Assembly (NCBI GenBank): GCA_032622095.1 | Contig: CP136063.1 | Coordinates: forward strand, 82,623,980-82,687,979 | Direction of reading: 5' to 3' | Length of the DNA stretch: 64,000 bases | From: Siphonodentalium dalli | Taxonomy: Eukaryota > Mollusca > Scaphopoda > Gadilida > Siphonodentaliidae | In this document: positions 32,988-43,002 of the stretch, piece by piece | Numbering within the stretch: position 1 is the stretch's first letter | Layout: each line of letters opens with the position of its first letter | Notes under the pieces: model-generated | Seen by the model: only the letters and a program-made list of their open reading frames with translations | Databases searched by the model: none | What the model was told of the DNA's origin: nothing | Translations under genes and position numbers: made by a program

Positions 32988-33741
32988 TTTACCTCTCTTT
33001 CCCAACCAGTTTTTAACTGTGAATTGGATCAGGCTATCTCATGCCTTCAAACATCATCAAAGAATCGTAGGTGCTTGCCTTCAATTTGTCTTCTTCTTCC
33101 TTTGTTAACACGCCAGGGAAATTATTTTCCATCGCGAAGAATACTCTGGATATTTACTCATCCTTTTCACCCGTAAAATTAAATTTTTAACCCGCCATTG
33201 TCATGGTTATACCAAAACTGGTTTGTTTAAACTATATGACATTGACCGTCTATAGAGACTCGTGGATTATGTGAACTGTGCTATTGTGGCCGACAATAGT
33301 TTAAAATAAGAAGATATCAGATATTCTTACAATCTTCACCCGCGATGATAGTGGTCATAACAGCATAGCGAGGGAGTTTAACTCTGCATTGCCGTTTGGC
33401 GTTTTATACAGTTAAGAAGACATGTTATGTTCGACTTTGACATGGTCCAATGCGTTTTGACGGATATAGTAAATATTATTTGGAAAGGGTCCGACTTATA
33501 GAAGTTACAATGTGTGTGTTTCTAAAAGATAACTTGAACAATCTTCAAAAGAATCTTTTGATATGTGGTTTGAGAATACGCAGGTCATATTCAAGTTGGA
33601 CTCAAACTTTTGCCAGAATGTGACTTCTTTGTTCTTAAATAAAAAGCCAATGCCCCAAATAAGCCGGGTTTCTGGGACATGATTAATGATACACCTGGCG
33701 GTAAAAGCGACGATAAGCTCCAATAAACTAAACCACATAAT
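32988..33741. other. Duplicon B intergenic sequence
   Basis: 32988-33140 has no counterpart in copy A. 33141-33740 matches 3080-4090 minus the hAT-like MITE, including the shared CCCGCCATTGT and TTGACCGTCTATAGA blocks. No gene is present. Confidence 0.5.
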
Positions 33742-34495
33742 TTAACCCTTTCTGTACAAAATGGATTCTCACAGTCAGTTAAAAAGTATTAATCCGGAAG
33801 GGTCTATTATTCATTTGAAGTGATTTTAAGGTGACAAAAGCAGACGACAGATAAATAAAAGTGCAGAATGAGCCTTAAAGGCACGTGAGGCCTTAGTTGT
33901 CGAAAATATTCAAATTTGTTCTAATCACCGTAAACAGAAAAACATTAAAACGCATACAGTTTCGTTCATATATACCATCACCATCACGTAAACAGCATGT
34001 TATCATAAAGACCTACTATATTTTACCTCAGCAAGAGCCTGATTGTGTTACAGAAGACAACACAATGCTACTGGCTAATCACACACAAATGGCAAAAACG
34101 CTCTTTATTAGTTCCATATCAGGAATTCACCAACAAAGAACGCTCTTTATGTTTACTATCATAATATAAACAAACACCAGAAAAGTAACTTTTTATGCTT
34201 TTGTTTACATAACAATGGTCAAACATTTGACAATAACATACTGTTTATGCGATATTTCTTATTTGTATACGGACAAAGGCTGTCTAGGTTTTTATGTTCT
34301 TTCTGTTTGTGGCGGTTTTTGACGGGGGAAATATTTTCACAGGATACCCACCACCAAGGCCAACCGTACCTTTAATTATTGAGGGAAAAGTTTAGAAAAT
34401 AAATTCAACAAACTATGTTGAACTTATTATCTAAACATTTCCTATTGGATAATGAATTTTACTCATCACTGATGATTTAGTATAGAAAGAGTTAA
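33742..34495 (+). mobile_element. TTAA-flanked MITE upstream of CAO gene 2 (with nested MITE)
   Basis: It starts TTAACCCTTTCTGTACAAAA and ends TTTAGTATAGAAAGAGTTAA. It is the counterpart of 5816-6080 but is split by a second TTAA element at 33879-34371. The internal hairpin (AAATTCAACAAAC with GTTGAACTTATT) is retained at about 34395-34440. The right end is 57 bp from the CAO splice acceptor, exactly as in gene 1. Confidence 0.7.
33879..34371 (+). mobile_element. 493-bp TTAA MITE nested in the upstream MITE
   Basis: TTAA lies on both sides (33875-33878 and 34372-34375). The ends are imperfect inverted repeats: AGGCACGTGAGGCCTT against AAGGCCAACCGTACCT. Duplicon A has an empty site near 5967. 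A reverse-oriented partial copy lies at 15011-15222. The words AACGCTCTTTATTAG and AACGCTCTTTATG are inside. The short ORF at 33897-34169 is not supported. Confidence 0.8.
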
Positions 34496-34552
34496 CTTAT
34501 TTCATACTTTCCACTCGGGGTTTCCTTTTCAAGTTATCATATTCTTTTCCAG

Positions 34553-36648
34553 AGAATTCAGAGAAATTTAGAAATACCAATGGAAGATGGCGTTTTCTGT
34601 CGTTCGTGCTCATACTGGTCATAGTTCTCTTGGTCATCGCACTTGCCCTGGTCGTTGTCTTCAAAGATCGGAGGATCGACGAACTATCGAAAGAATCGCA
34701 CACCGATGGCACACAAACAGAAAGCAATATCGACACGTCGGAACCGAGCAATCCCGGGCCATTTCACCACCTAACTCGACGAGAAATGCGCGGTATTTTG
34801 CAATATCTACTCCAAGAGGAATCTCTTAATCTCGTTAAACCCGAAAACTTCGTCCTGAACAGCACTTATCTGTATTATGCCGATTTGCTGATGCCTCCGA
34901 AATTACAAGTTCTCAATTACCTTGACAACGGCGGAGCAGAACCAAAAAGGGCAGCAAAAGTAGTCCTCCTCAGGGGAGATACAGACCCACCTGTCGTCGA
35001 GGAAATAGAGGTTGGACCTCTTCCGGATCCGAATTACCATAAACTGATTTCATATAACAACAAGCGTAGCAATCCATCTCATTTTAGCTTCCGACCTGCG
35101 ACGATCCCTGATTTTGTTAATTTGGAAGACGGCATCTTCAACTATATTGACGAACAGATTGGTGATATTTTATTGGAAAATTATGGCGGAACATTGAAGA
35201 ATTGCGGCGATAAATGTCTCAAGTATTACCTCAGTTTCATATCGTCTGGTATAACGAAAACTAAAGAGCGACTTATGTGGGTCTGGTTGACTCATGGAGT
35301 TGAGTTCTTCTTATTGAATCCGTTGGACATGGCAATTGTCGTGGACATGACTAGCAGTAACCCTTCTGAGCACCGACTCAAGGAGGTGTGGTTCCAGGAT
35401 CGTCTATACGACTCTCTGGACCAATTAAAGCAGAACTACTCAAAACCAAACACGTCATTACCCAGAATGCCTTTCCCAGAAGTTAACCACGATTATTACT
35501 CAACGATGCACTTACGTGGGCAACCACAGCCCACTGAACCAAAAAGCGGACCAAAGCAGATCGAACCTGACGGAAAGCGTTACTCCATCAAACATCAGCA
35601 AATAAACTACCTCGGTTGGGATTTAAACTTCAAGATTAACACACAAACAGGGCCGCAAATGTTCGACGTCAAATACGAGGGGGAGAGAATTGCCTACGAA
35701 ATCGGACTGCAGGAAATTTCTGTGTTCTATTCTGGGAATAGTCCAAACCAAAGGTATGCTGATTACGTTGACAGTGTTATTCCTTTGGGAATAAACGCCA
35801 AGACATTGGTGCCCGGTGCGGATTGTCCCGACCATGCCACATTTCTTGAGAATCTCCTGTTGTTGGAAGGTAGCAGTGAACCTGTAGTGTTCAAGCACGG
35901 GGTATGTGTTTTCGAGCATAACATGGGCATTCCTATGCGGCGGCATTCTTCATATGTTGGATCCAAAGGACAGCGCTTCTTCAGTGGCATGCCCGATAAT
36001 GTTTTGATAATCAGAACAATACTGACGGTTTCGAATTACGATTATATAGCAGACTTTATGCTACACCAAGGAGGTGGTCTAGAAGTCAAAGTCTCTTCAG
36101 CCGGGTATATCGCCTCGTCATTGTACTCGTCGGCTACTGCAAAATACGGATTCCCGTTGCACGGTAGAGTGAGTGGAACAGTTCATCACCACATGTTCCA
36201 TTTCAAGGCCGACCTTGATATAAAAGGAACTTCGAATAGGTTTGAGACAGTAGACATTGAGCTCGAATCTGTTTCGAATCAACCCTGGTCAGCTGACGAC
36301 TATTTCCAAACTCGAATAAAGGAAACGTTAAAACGGACTGAAGAAGAAGCGGCTTATAAGTTTAATTTCGACACACCGAAATACCTGTTGTTTAGGAATC
36401 AAAATTCTAGGACAAAGACTGGGATCCCTAGATCTTATCGCATACATCCTGTCGGAATGTCTAAACAATTGTTGCCGGCGGATATCGGAAATGAGCCAGC
36501 CATCTCGTGGTCTCGTTACCAGGTAGCTGTCACGCGTCACCATGACGACGAGCCAACGAGCAGTTCTAGTGGTGCAATGACTGATGCTGGCGAGCCTATT
36601 GTTAATTTCCAGAGTTTTATCTCGGATAACGAAGATATAGTTGACAAG
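34553..36648 (+). CDS. Copper amine oxidase gene 2, large coding exon
   Basis: This is the close paralogue of gene 1 with exactly the same exon length (2096 bases) and about 35 amino-acid differences by eye, clustered in the stalk after the membrane anchor (ESHTDGTQ versus ELRPESKQ). Active-site residues are conserved: base Asp codon 35770, topaquinone Tyr codon 36037, copper His codons 36184 and 36190. The exon runs from after TTTTCCAG (34552) to AAG before GTAGGC (36649). No ATG lies in frame before or within the membrane anchor. GTG at 34606 is inside the anchor and is not a credible start. A start codon in an unseen upstream exon, or loss of the start, is implied. Confidence 0.88.
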
Positions 36649-36775
36649 GTAGGCACCCTAAACATGTGCACTGCATACCGTGGTATTTTGTCGGCAACAA
36701 TGTTTGAACATCATTACACGTTTCTAATGACCTGCACGGCATGCATGTCAATCCCGTTCATGTATATATACTTGA

Positions 36776-37364
36776 TGTAAACAGTATTTATTCCATATAA
36801 TTCAAATACAGTGCATGTTACATGTATGGAGGGGAACCGACATCAATCATAAAGCTTATGGGGGTCGTTTCCGATTACGTGTAAATAAGCCCACATTGTG
36901 AGAATGATGACATAATATTAGGTAATTGTGTTCATAATAATTTTAGAAGATCGCTGTTGGTATATATGTTACTCAGCTACTCACAGTGTGGGCTGGGTCG
37001 ATAGATATATCAAAATGAAAAATAAATTCTCTTGTGGAGTAACAGAAAGAAATTGATTGAAAATAGATTTAGTGTAGCGGAACGAAGTATAACTCGGTAT
37101 AGACAAGAGTGTGAGGTGACATATCAAACGACTGGGTGAGTCTGGTATGCGGTATAGGGAGGGTGGGGAGTATAAATGATAACCTATTGCTTTTAATTTA
37201 TACACTAATTTTGTGTTCTGACCTAGCATTTTTGCATCCGAGCCGACACCACTATCATTTGGATTTGTATGAATATCTAATAACATCAACATTAATATTT
37301 TTATTTCTCAATCGATTTTTGACGATATGAGTCGATTTCGTAACTGTTAGATGATAGAATATAC
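36776..37364. mobile_element. 589-bp insertion in CAO gene 2 intron
   Basis: ACTTGA occurs on both sides (36770-36775 and 37365-37370), while gene 1 has a single ACTTGA at about 8352-8357 with the flanks joined. This marks a clean insertion with a 6-bp duplication. No coding capacity or clear terminal inverted repeat was recognised. Confidence 0.65.
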
Positions 37365-37551
37365 ACTTGAATATTTTGGTTATTGTCATTTTATCCTATT
37401 TTCAAATGCTAAGCCATATAACGACGATTTTGAAGGAGGAAAGACCGTACATATGGTTAATTTCGCTAGGCAACCACTCTACTAGACGCAGAGAAATAAA
37501 TTATCTGTAAAACATGTAGGTGTTATTGTGGAGGAGCTGTGTGCCAATGTG

Positions 37552-37852
37552 TGTACACAATACCCAAAATAAACCAATGATAGCGCTAGTTATGTGCTGT
37601 ATAGATATTCAGCTCAATAAACCAACTATATATCGAAGGCGAAACGTAGTTTATAAGTTTATACTTATGGAAGATGTTTGTGTTTGTTAAACGGCTATAG
37701 GCCATCTCAGCCACAGCTATTTATGTGTTGTATAGATATTCAGCTCAATGAACCAACATTGAAGCCGAAACATAGTTGATAAATTTGTGTTTGTTTTAGC
37801 CATCTCAGCCACGACAACTTTGTAGATCTACAAAGTAATAACGTCATTTGCG
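37552..37852. repeat. Insert with internal tandem duplication, CAO gene 2 intron
   Basis: The insert is absent from gene 1 (8527-8535). It contains two related units: TAGATATTCAGCTCAATAAACCAAC at about 37605 and TAGATATTCAGCTCAATGAACCAAC at about 37732, with a shared GGCCATCTCAGCCAC or AGCCATCTCAGCCAC near each unit's end. Unit spacing is about 127 bases. Confidence 0.6.
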
Positions 37853-37943
37853 TCGCGACTTGAACAGAAACCTTTATTTTCGAAAACAATTAGACGCAGG
37901 ATAAATAACCCATTCATGACTGGAGCTTCCTGAAAATTTGCGA

Positions 37944-38133
37944 AAACCTGTGCCAATGCATTCTCTTATATATGCGAGCCGTCCATAGGACGCCTCGCTT
38001 ATATAAGATAATGCATTGGCCTAACAATATTTACCTTGATCTTGTAAGCCAGTGCATTCTCAAAATTTCTTTTATATATGCAAAGATCCCTATGTGAGGC
38101 TCGCATATATAAGAGAATGTACTGATATAGGGT
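37944..38133. mobile_element. Double-hairpin MITE, intron copy in CAO gene 2
   Basis: This is orthologous in position to 8622-8800. The first hairpin pairs CCAATGCATTCTCTTATATA with TATATAAGATAATGCATTGG. The second begins CCAGTGCATTCTCAAAATTTC and has gained about 10 bases in its left arm, so it is now imperfect. It predates the segmental duplication. Confidence 0.72.
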
Positions 38134-38815
38134 CTTAATGCTGAACCGGCGAAGCTCCCGCCATAAAAGGGATAATAATATACCCATGCAGCCAATATTC
38201 GAGCGAATTAATCCATCGACATCATATCATAATCACACACCCTCTACATTCACACAATTAGCTCCCGTAGGAATCAGTACATTTCGCCATACGGTTTACA
38301 TGAATGTTTCCAATGTTCATAAACCAATAACTGAAGACGATCCTGTGCACGTGCTCGTTTCGTGTTGTTATTTATAGACTGTGTTGGAATTTGTTACTTA
38401 TAATCGTTTTGGTAGTTTTGAAAAGTTGTTCAAGTGATTAATGTTCTGTTAAAATGTACTGGTGAATGATAGTAAGGAATGACATGCAAATCGTATGGGA
38501 ACGGCAGAGTAATTAAACAAAGTACGGGTGCATACCGGGATTCACACACTTTGTTGAATTAATCTGCCGGTCAAAATCCAATGGCCCCAATCGATTTGCA
38601 AGTCATTTCTTAATGAAACACGATTCAATTGTCCGATGATGTGCCCATATAGAGCACTAGTTCAGTTGCAAAGATTAGCAAATGTGAAATTTTCGTCGCA
38701 AGAATAAAACTTGCGATGATATACATGTATGTTTTTCTCGTATTCCTGGAACGCATTCCTAAACAAATTTCCTCTGTGGTAGGCCCTATATATTATTTTC
38801 TCTTTCCGTTGATAG

Positions 38816-39136
38816 GATCTAGTTGCCTGGATTACGATGGGTTTACACCACATCCCGCATACCGAAGATCTCCCGACAACGCCAACAATCGGCGGTCAAC
38901 TCCAGTTCTTCCTGCTACCATACAACTATTTCGAAGAGGACGCTTCTATGTCGTCACGTGATGCCATTAGAGTCGAGTTCAAGAACCCGGATGACGTAGG
39001 AGAGGGTGTACGCGTTGAGAGATATGGACAACCAGAGAACTCCCAGTGTTACGCGCCAAAACAGAACTTCGACGAGAGGGTTGATGAAGAACCAACTCTG
39101 GTTCTCAGTGATTATGACACACCAGGTCTGGTGTGA
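38816..39136 (+). CDS. Copper amine oxidase gene 2, last coding exon
   Basis: The exon has the same length as in gene 1 (321 bases with TGA), begins GATCTA after GATAG, and encodes DLVAWITMGLHHIPHTEDLP. The copper His codon is at 38849. The C-terminal segment FFLLPYNYFEEDASMSSRDA follows. Seven residues differ from gene 1. It joins in frame to 36648. Confidence 0.88.
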   Translation, partial: DLVAWITMGLHHIPHTEDLPTTPTIGGQLQFFLLPYNYFEEDASMSSRDAIRVEFKNPDDVGEGVRVERYGQPENSQCYAPKQNFDERVDEEPTLVLSDYDTPGLV

Positions 39137-39625
39137 CGATTCCGTTTGCCTCAACACTTTCTTTAGAACTTTAGAAAACGAATTCTCCCATTTAGCTTTA
39201 AAAGTACAATATGGAATTGTCTATTTTTCATCTCGATGGATGTTCAGTGCATAAAAGGATATGTACAGCAGTTCAGATGCCTTGTTTTACGAAATGCTCG
39301 CCGGATTTTTTAATATTTTGGCAATGCTAGTTTAATGACGCATTCTTAAAATTGGTGTAGAGGCGGAGTCGTAAAATATCAGTTTAAAGTAATGAAGTTC
39401 TCGGATAATGTCTTCAACTCCTAGAATGGTTAATTGACATGTTCGTTTGAACCTCCACATTTATGTATGTAATTTGATGATATTGACCGCGGATACAACA
39501 CAACACACGAAACACTTATCGCAATCATAGCAATCTTCCATCTGTTTATTTTTTTAGTAGTCTATAGTGTAACTATATTACTTATTGTGTTTTATATCTG
39601 TGTTCTGTGTGCATATTTATATATG

Positions 39626-40500
39626 TTAAAGCATGCGTGTTACAGCTGAGATATTGACTGTGATAATATACAAATCAATTCAATTCAATTTAGAGATGTG
39701 TAAATAGAAGGTACTGGGAAGTTTGGTAGGTACATGGGTAGTACCCATTCTCAGTTAACTGCAGACCCACATATAAACAGTGGTTATGATTACTGTTTGA
39801 TTTTTGTTTGTTTGAACATATTTATTGTGACCCACATATACGTGGAATATTTTTTAGATAACACAGAATTTATAAACGATGTTTTGCGTGCATATACTGT
39901 ATTCTCTGATCCAAGATATAATATATGGACATTGAGAAAACAAACATGTATTTTTTTTACAAAAGATAGACAGCAAAAAATAAAGAAAAACATCACATAT
40001 ATACAATATATACATCAACCCCCGGTTTTTCTTCTCATACAGCCCGGTGAATTCATCATCACAGTTGTCATCATCGTCACCATATTCATTATCGTCATCA
40101 TTCTCATTCCCACCATGTCATCTCCATCACCATCATCGTCGTCGCCTGACCCCCATCTTCATAATAAACATCATCACCATATTGCCATCTTTGTAATCTT
40201 CCCCATCATCGTCGTTGTAACCATCGATCATAGTCGTCATAATACATATCATACCAGCGTAGTCGTCGTTATATAATAGTAATAATAAAAATACTAATAC
40301 TAATCATCATCATCATCACCATCATCACCATCATCACAATCATCATCATCACCATCATCACCATTATCACAATCATCATCATCGTCATCATCATCATCAT
40401 CACCATCATAATCAATTAGTCTTAATTACCTGATTACTAATTCAGATAAAAGCATATAATCTAAGCAACGCAGCGAAATCTGTCATGTTCAATATATTAT
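39626..40500. repeat. Microsatellite-rich stretch (TCATCA, CATCAC)
   Basis: Dense ATC and CACCATCAT repeats run from about 40050 to 40412. An ORF at 39734-40276 ends in translated microsatellite (Ile/Val/His/Ser-rich) and has no family signature, so it is not called as a gene. Confidence 0.6.
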
Positions 40501-40654
40501 TCATTTCGCCCCCGGGTGTATACTAATGTAGAGATTAATGTATCCTATGGGCGCTGGGTGACGCATTAAAAGATGTAGTGCTACCTCGAGTTCGAGTCCG
40601 GTAAAAGGTGTAGTTGTTATGTCAATGTTGTTACAACCTATTGGTGTTTACTGC

Positions 40655-40830
40655 TTCGCTGATCTGGCCGATAGGGATATCTGGCAGGACAACACGTTTC
40701 AGGTTTCACGCGATGCGAGTTATTTTAGGAAATTTGCAGTAAGGCTTATCTGGCCGTGTCGAGTTGAGCTTTCGCGATGGGATGTCTGGCAGGACAACAC
40801 ATTTCGTAATTTTTCGCGGATGTGTTTTCG
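40655..40830. repeat. Short tandem duplication with TCTGGCAGGACAACAC
   Basis: Two units about 108 bases apart share CTGGCCG, GAT(A/G)TCTGGCAGGACAACAC and a following TTTC block (about 40675 and 40782). No gene is present. Confidence 0.55.
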
Positions 40831-40930
40831 CGAATGTCTCATTGATGCATGTATCTTGTATAACCGCGTTAATTGCATTCGATGTGTGAACAATGGCTGG
40901 GCCACTCTCGAATATTTTATAGCTTGAACA

Positions 40931-41510
40931 CAATGCGTAATATAACAGAGCTCTGACTTTGCTGATGAAGTATGAGACATATCTCAGTTTGAATGTAGAC
41001 TAAATGTTTTGCGGACTACTGGGCGTGTGTTTAATCCGATTAGTAGATTTGTTATCCGCATTTAGAGGCTTCCGGTGTGGTGAATGAGAAACATGCAGTA
41101 ATAAGTCGTAAGTTTTGTAATAATTTGAAGGATTAGTTGTTTTAACGGAATTCTGAGGCGGTGCATACATAAAACCAATATATTTTATATTATAATTTAT
41201 ATTTATGCCTAATAATATGATCTTGAGGGCGTTACCATTTCTGATTATGGTTTTCTTGTTACAATTGTATTCTATCTATGCACAGGGGATCGGAGCACTG
41301 ATTACTTTCCATAGGCTTTATATCTCCCGAATCGCGGGATTCCATGTCAGTATAGCGGCAATCAGAACTCACCATATTTGTAGCTCCAAAATAAAAGCGT
41401 CTAATCGTAACGTGTCGCAGTGTGACTAAATTTGGGGGAGCCGCACCCTTCCGATAAATGATACAATGCTTTTATATGAAGTGTTGAATGTGTTCGCTTT
41501 TTCCCGGTGT
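40931..41510. other. Intergenic, nothing recognised
   Basis: AT-rich sequence without coding motifs. A short ORF at 41205-41429 has a hydrophobic stretch but no recognised family. Confidence 0.35.
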
Positions 41511-41860
41511 GACTAAACACCAAGCCATACCAAGCCAAATCAAGACATACCAAGCCGTAGGAAACAAGAAGCAAAATTGAAGTTTATTCTATAGTATTAT
41601 GTATATGTGATGTTTACATGACCAAATAAAACTATTTTAATGATATTTTGATGGACGAAAGACCAATTAAACCGCCTAGAAAACAGCGCGACGGACACCA
41701 AGCTGCGGCTTGGTGTTTGGACAATTTGCGTTGTGACTTGGTTCATATAAAATAAAACTCCCATCAGCTTTTATCTATATTATGTATACATGTGATGTTT
41801 ATATGACCAAATAAGACTATTTTAATGATATTTGATGGACGAAAGACCAATTATTAATAT
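41511..41860. repeat. Direct and inverted repeats with CCAAGCC words
   Basis: AAACACCAAGCCATACCAAGCC at about 41515 is partly mirrored by GCGGCTTGGTGTTTGG at about 41705. A block ending ATGGACGAAAGACCAATTA occurs twice (about 41600-41672 and 41775-41855), preceded each time by GACCAAATAA and ACTATTTTAATGAT. It looks like a small decayed mobile element with a direct duplication. Confidence 0.5.
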
Positions 41861-43002
41861 TGTTATGTATGTGTTTATACATATGTAGAGTTTACAGTGG
41901 AAAAATTGTGATATTCTTGTGGATCGGTCCTGCCCTTGTTTCAATTTGACACCGTGCATGGGTGTATGCCAGCACCCGAAGTGCAACCTCTTGTGTAAAT
42001 TGATCGTTACTTCACTTACGTGCATGCACTAATTGTGTGACGCATGTACGCCTTATTTTGTCCCCTGTTCCACTCGCCGGCCTTGGTGATAACCTTGTAT
42101 GAATGAACACAAGGACATTGCGATACCACAAACAACCAGCATGATATGTACAACAACGGACTGATAACGTGAATACGACCTAGCATTTGAAATTAATTTG
42201 TCGTCTAATGAATACATCATTTCTATGCCTTCTGCTGACAGGTATGGCATTGATAACGGAACATTGCGTCACCGTAATTATACTTTTGCCATGCTTGCTA
42301 TTGTCGATGTCAAATTATAATATGATGCATTTTAACACGTCGCTACAGTTGGATGAATATTTCAAAATTTCACTTACTAGTCTGGGTGGTCCTATATGGG
42401 TGGGTTGCTATTACTCAATTGAGCCATTACATGGATTTGAATGTCTCGATTTTGTTAATAGCTTAAATTGGGCATGGTTTAGATCAAACTGAAAGTCAGA
42501 TTTGAGACCACACGCTACGCTGTCATCACGTACACATAATGTAGTAACTAACTTTTGTATTTAAAGCCACATGATGGTTTACACTCCAAAATACACCTAA
42601 TAATATTCACTTTTGAAATTTTCCCGGTATCGAAATAGGTCGATAAATAATTGAACTAAGTATTCCATAGTTGTACTAAGGACTCAGTGTGCTGCATGCA
42701 TGCATCATCACCATCCCCCCCCCCCCCCGGTCGAGGAAATATGCAATGGTAAGTCCGGTACCTTCGGGATTATATAACCCCCATGTTGGGGATCATAGCC
42801 CTTGCGTTGGGGAAATCCTGAGGCCACCACTGCTATAAAAATCAAGTGAATGGTTCTCCATTGATATTGAAACATTTGTTGTATATATGTTTGCCATTTT
42901 CAATGTATGATACACTATGGCATGTATCAATTATTATTTGTTCACATAATATAATATTTATATATATGAATCTCCATACATGGAGGATAATAAATATATC
43001 AT
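41861..43002. other. Intergenic, nothing recognised
   Basis: No coding motif is seen. A polyC run lies at about 42715-42728. An ORF at 42187-42492 (101 codons) has no recognised family. Confidence 0.35.

Larger units (their letters stand above)
36649..38815 (+). other. Intron of CAO gene 2
   Basis: A 2167-base intron begins GTAGGC and ends GATAG. Compared with gene 1 it has two extra inserts, listed separately, and retains the double hairpin. The reading frame continues 44 codons into the intron before a stop; that extension (MCTAYRGILSATMF and on) is not conserved protein. Confidence 0.8.
27890..39625 (+). repeat. Segmental duplication, copy B (contains CAO gene 2)
   Basis: It is homologous to 345-11990 in the same orientation. 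Insertions private to this copy are the foldback element at 28712-32987, the TTAA MITE at 33879-34371, and two intron insertions at 36776-37364 and about 37552-37852. Edges are approximate: left near GACTATGTGGTTTGAAAC, right near TATTGTGTTTTATATC. Confidence 0.85.

Noticed and set aside
39734-40276. 180-codon ORF on the + strand
   Set aside because: Its second half is translated ATC/CATCAC microsatellite, and no conserved domain is visible in the first half.
40548-40615. GAGTTCGAGTCC word resembling a tRNA B box
   Set aside because: No cloverleaf, acceptor stem or convincing A box could be built around it. A tRNA-derived SINE is possible but unsupported.
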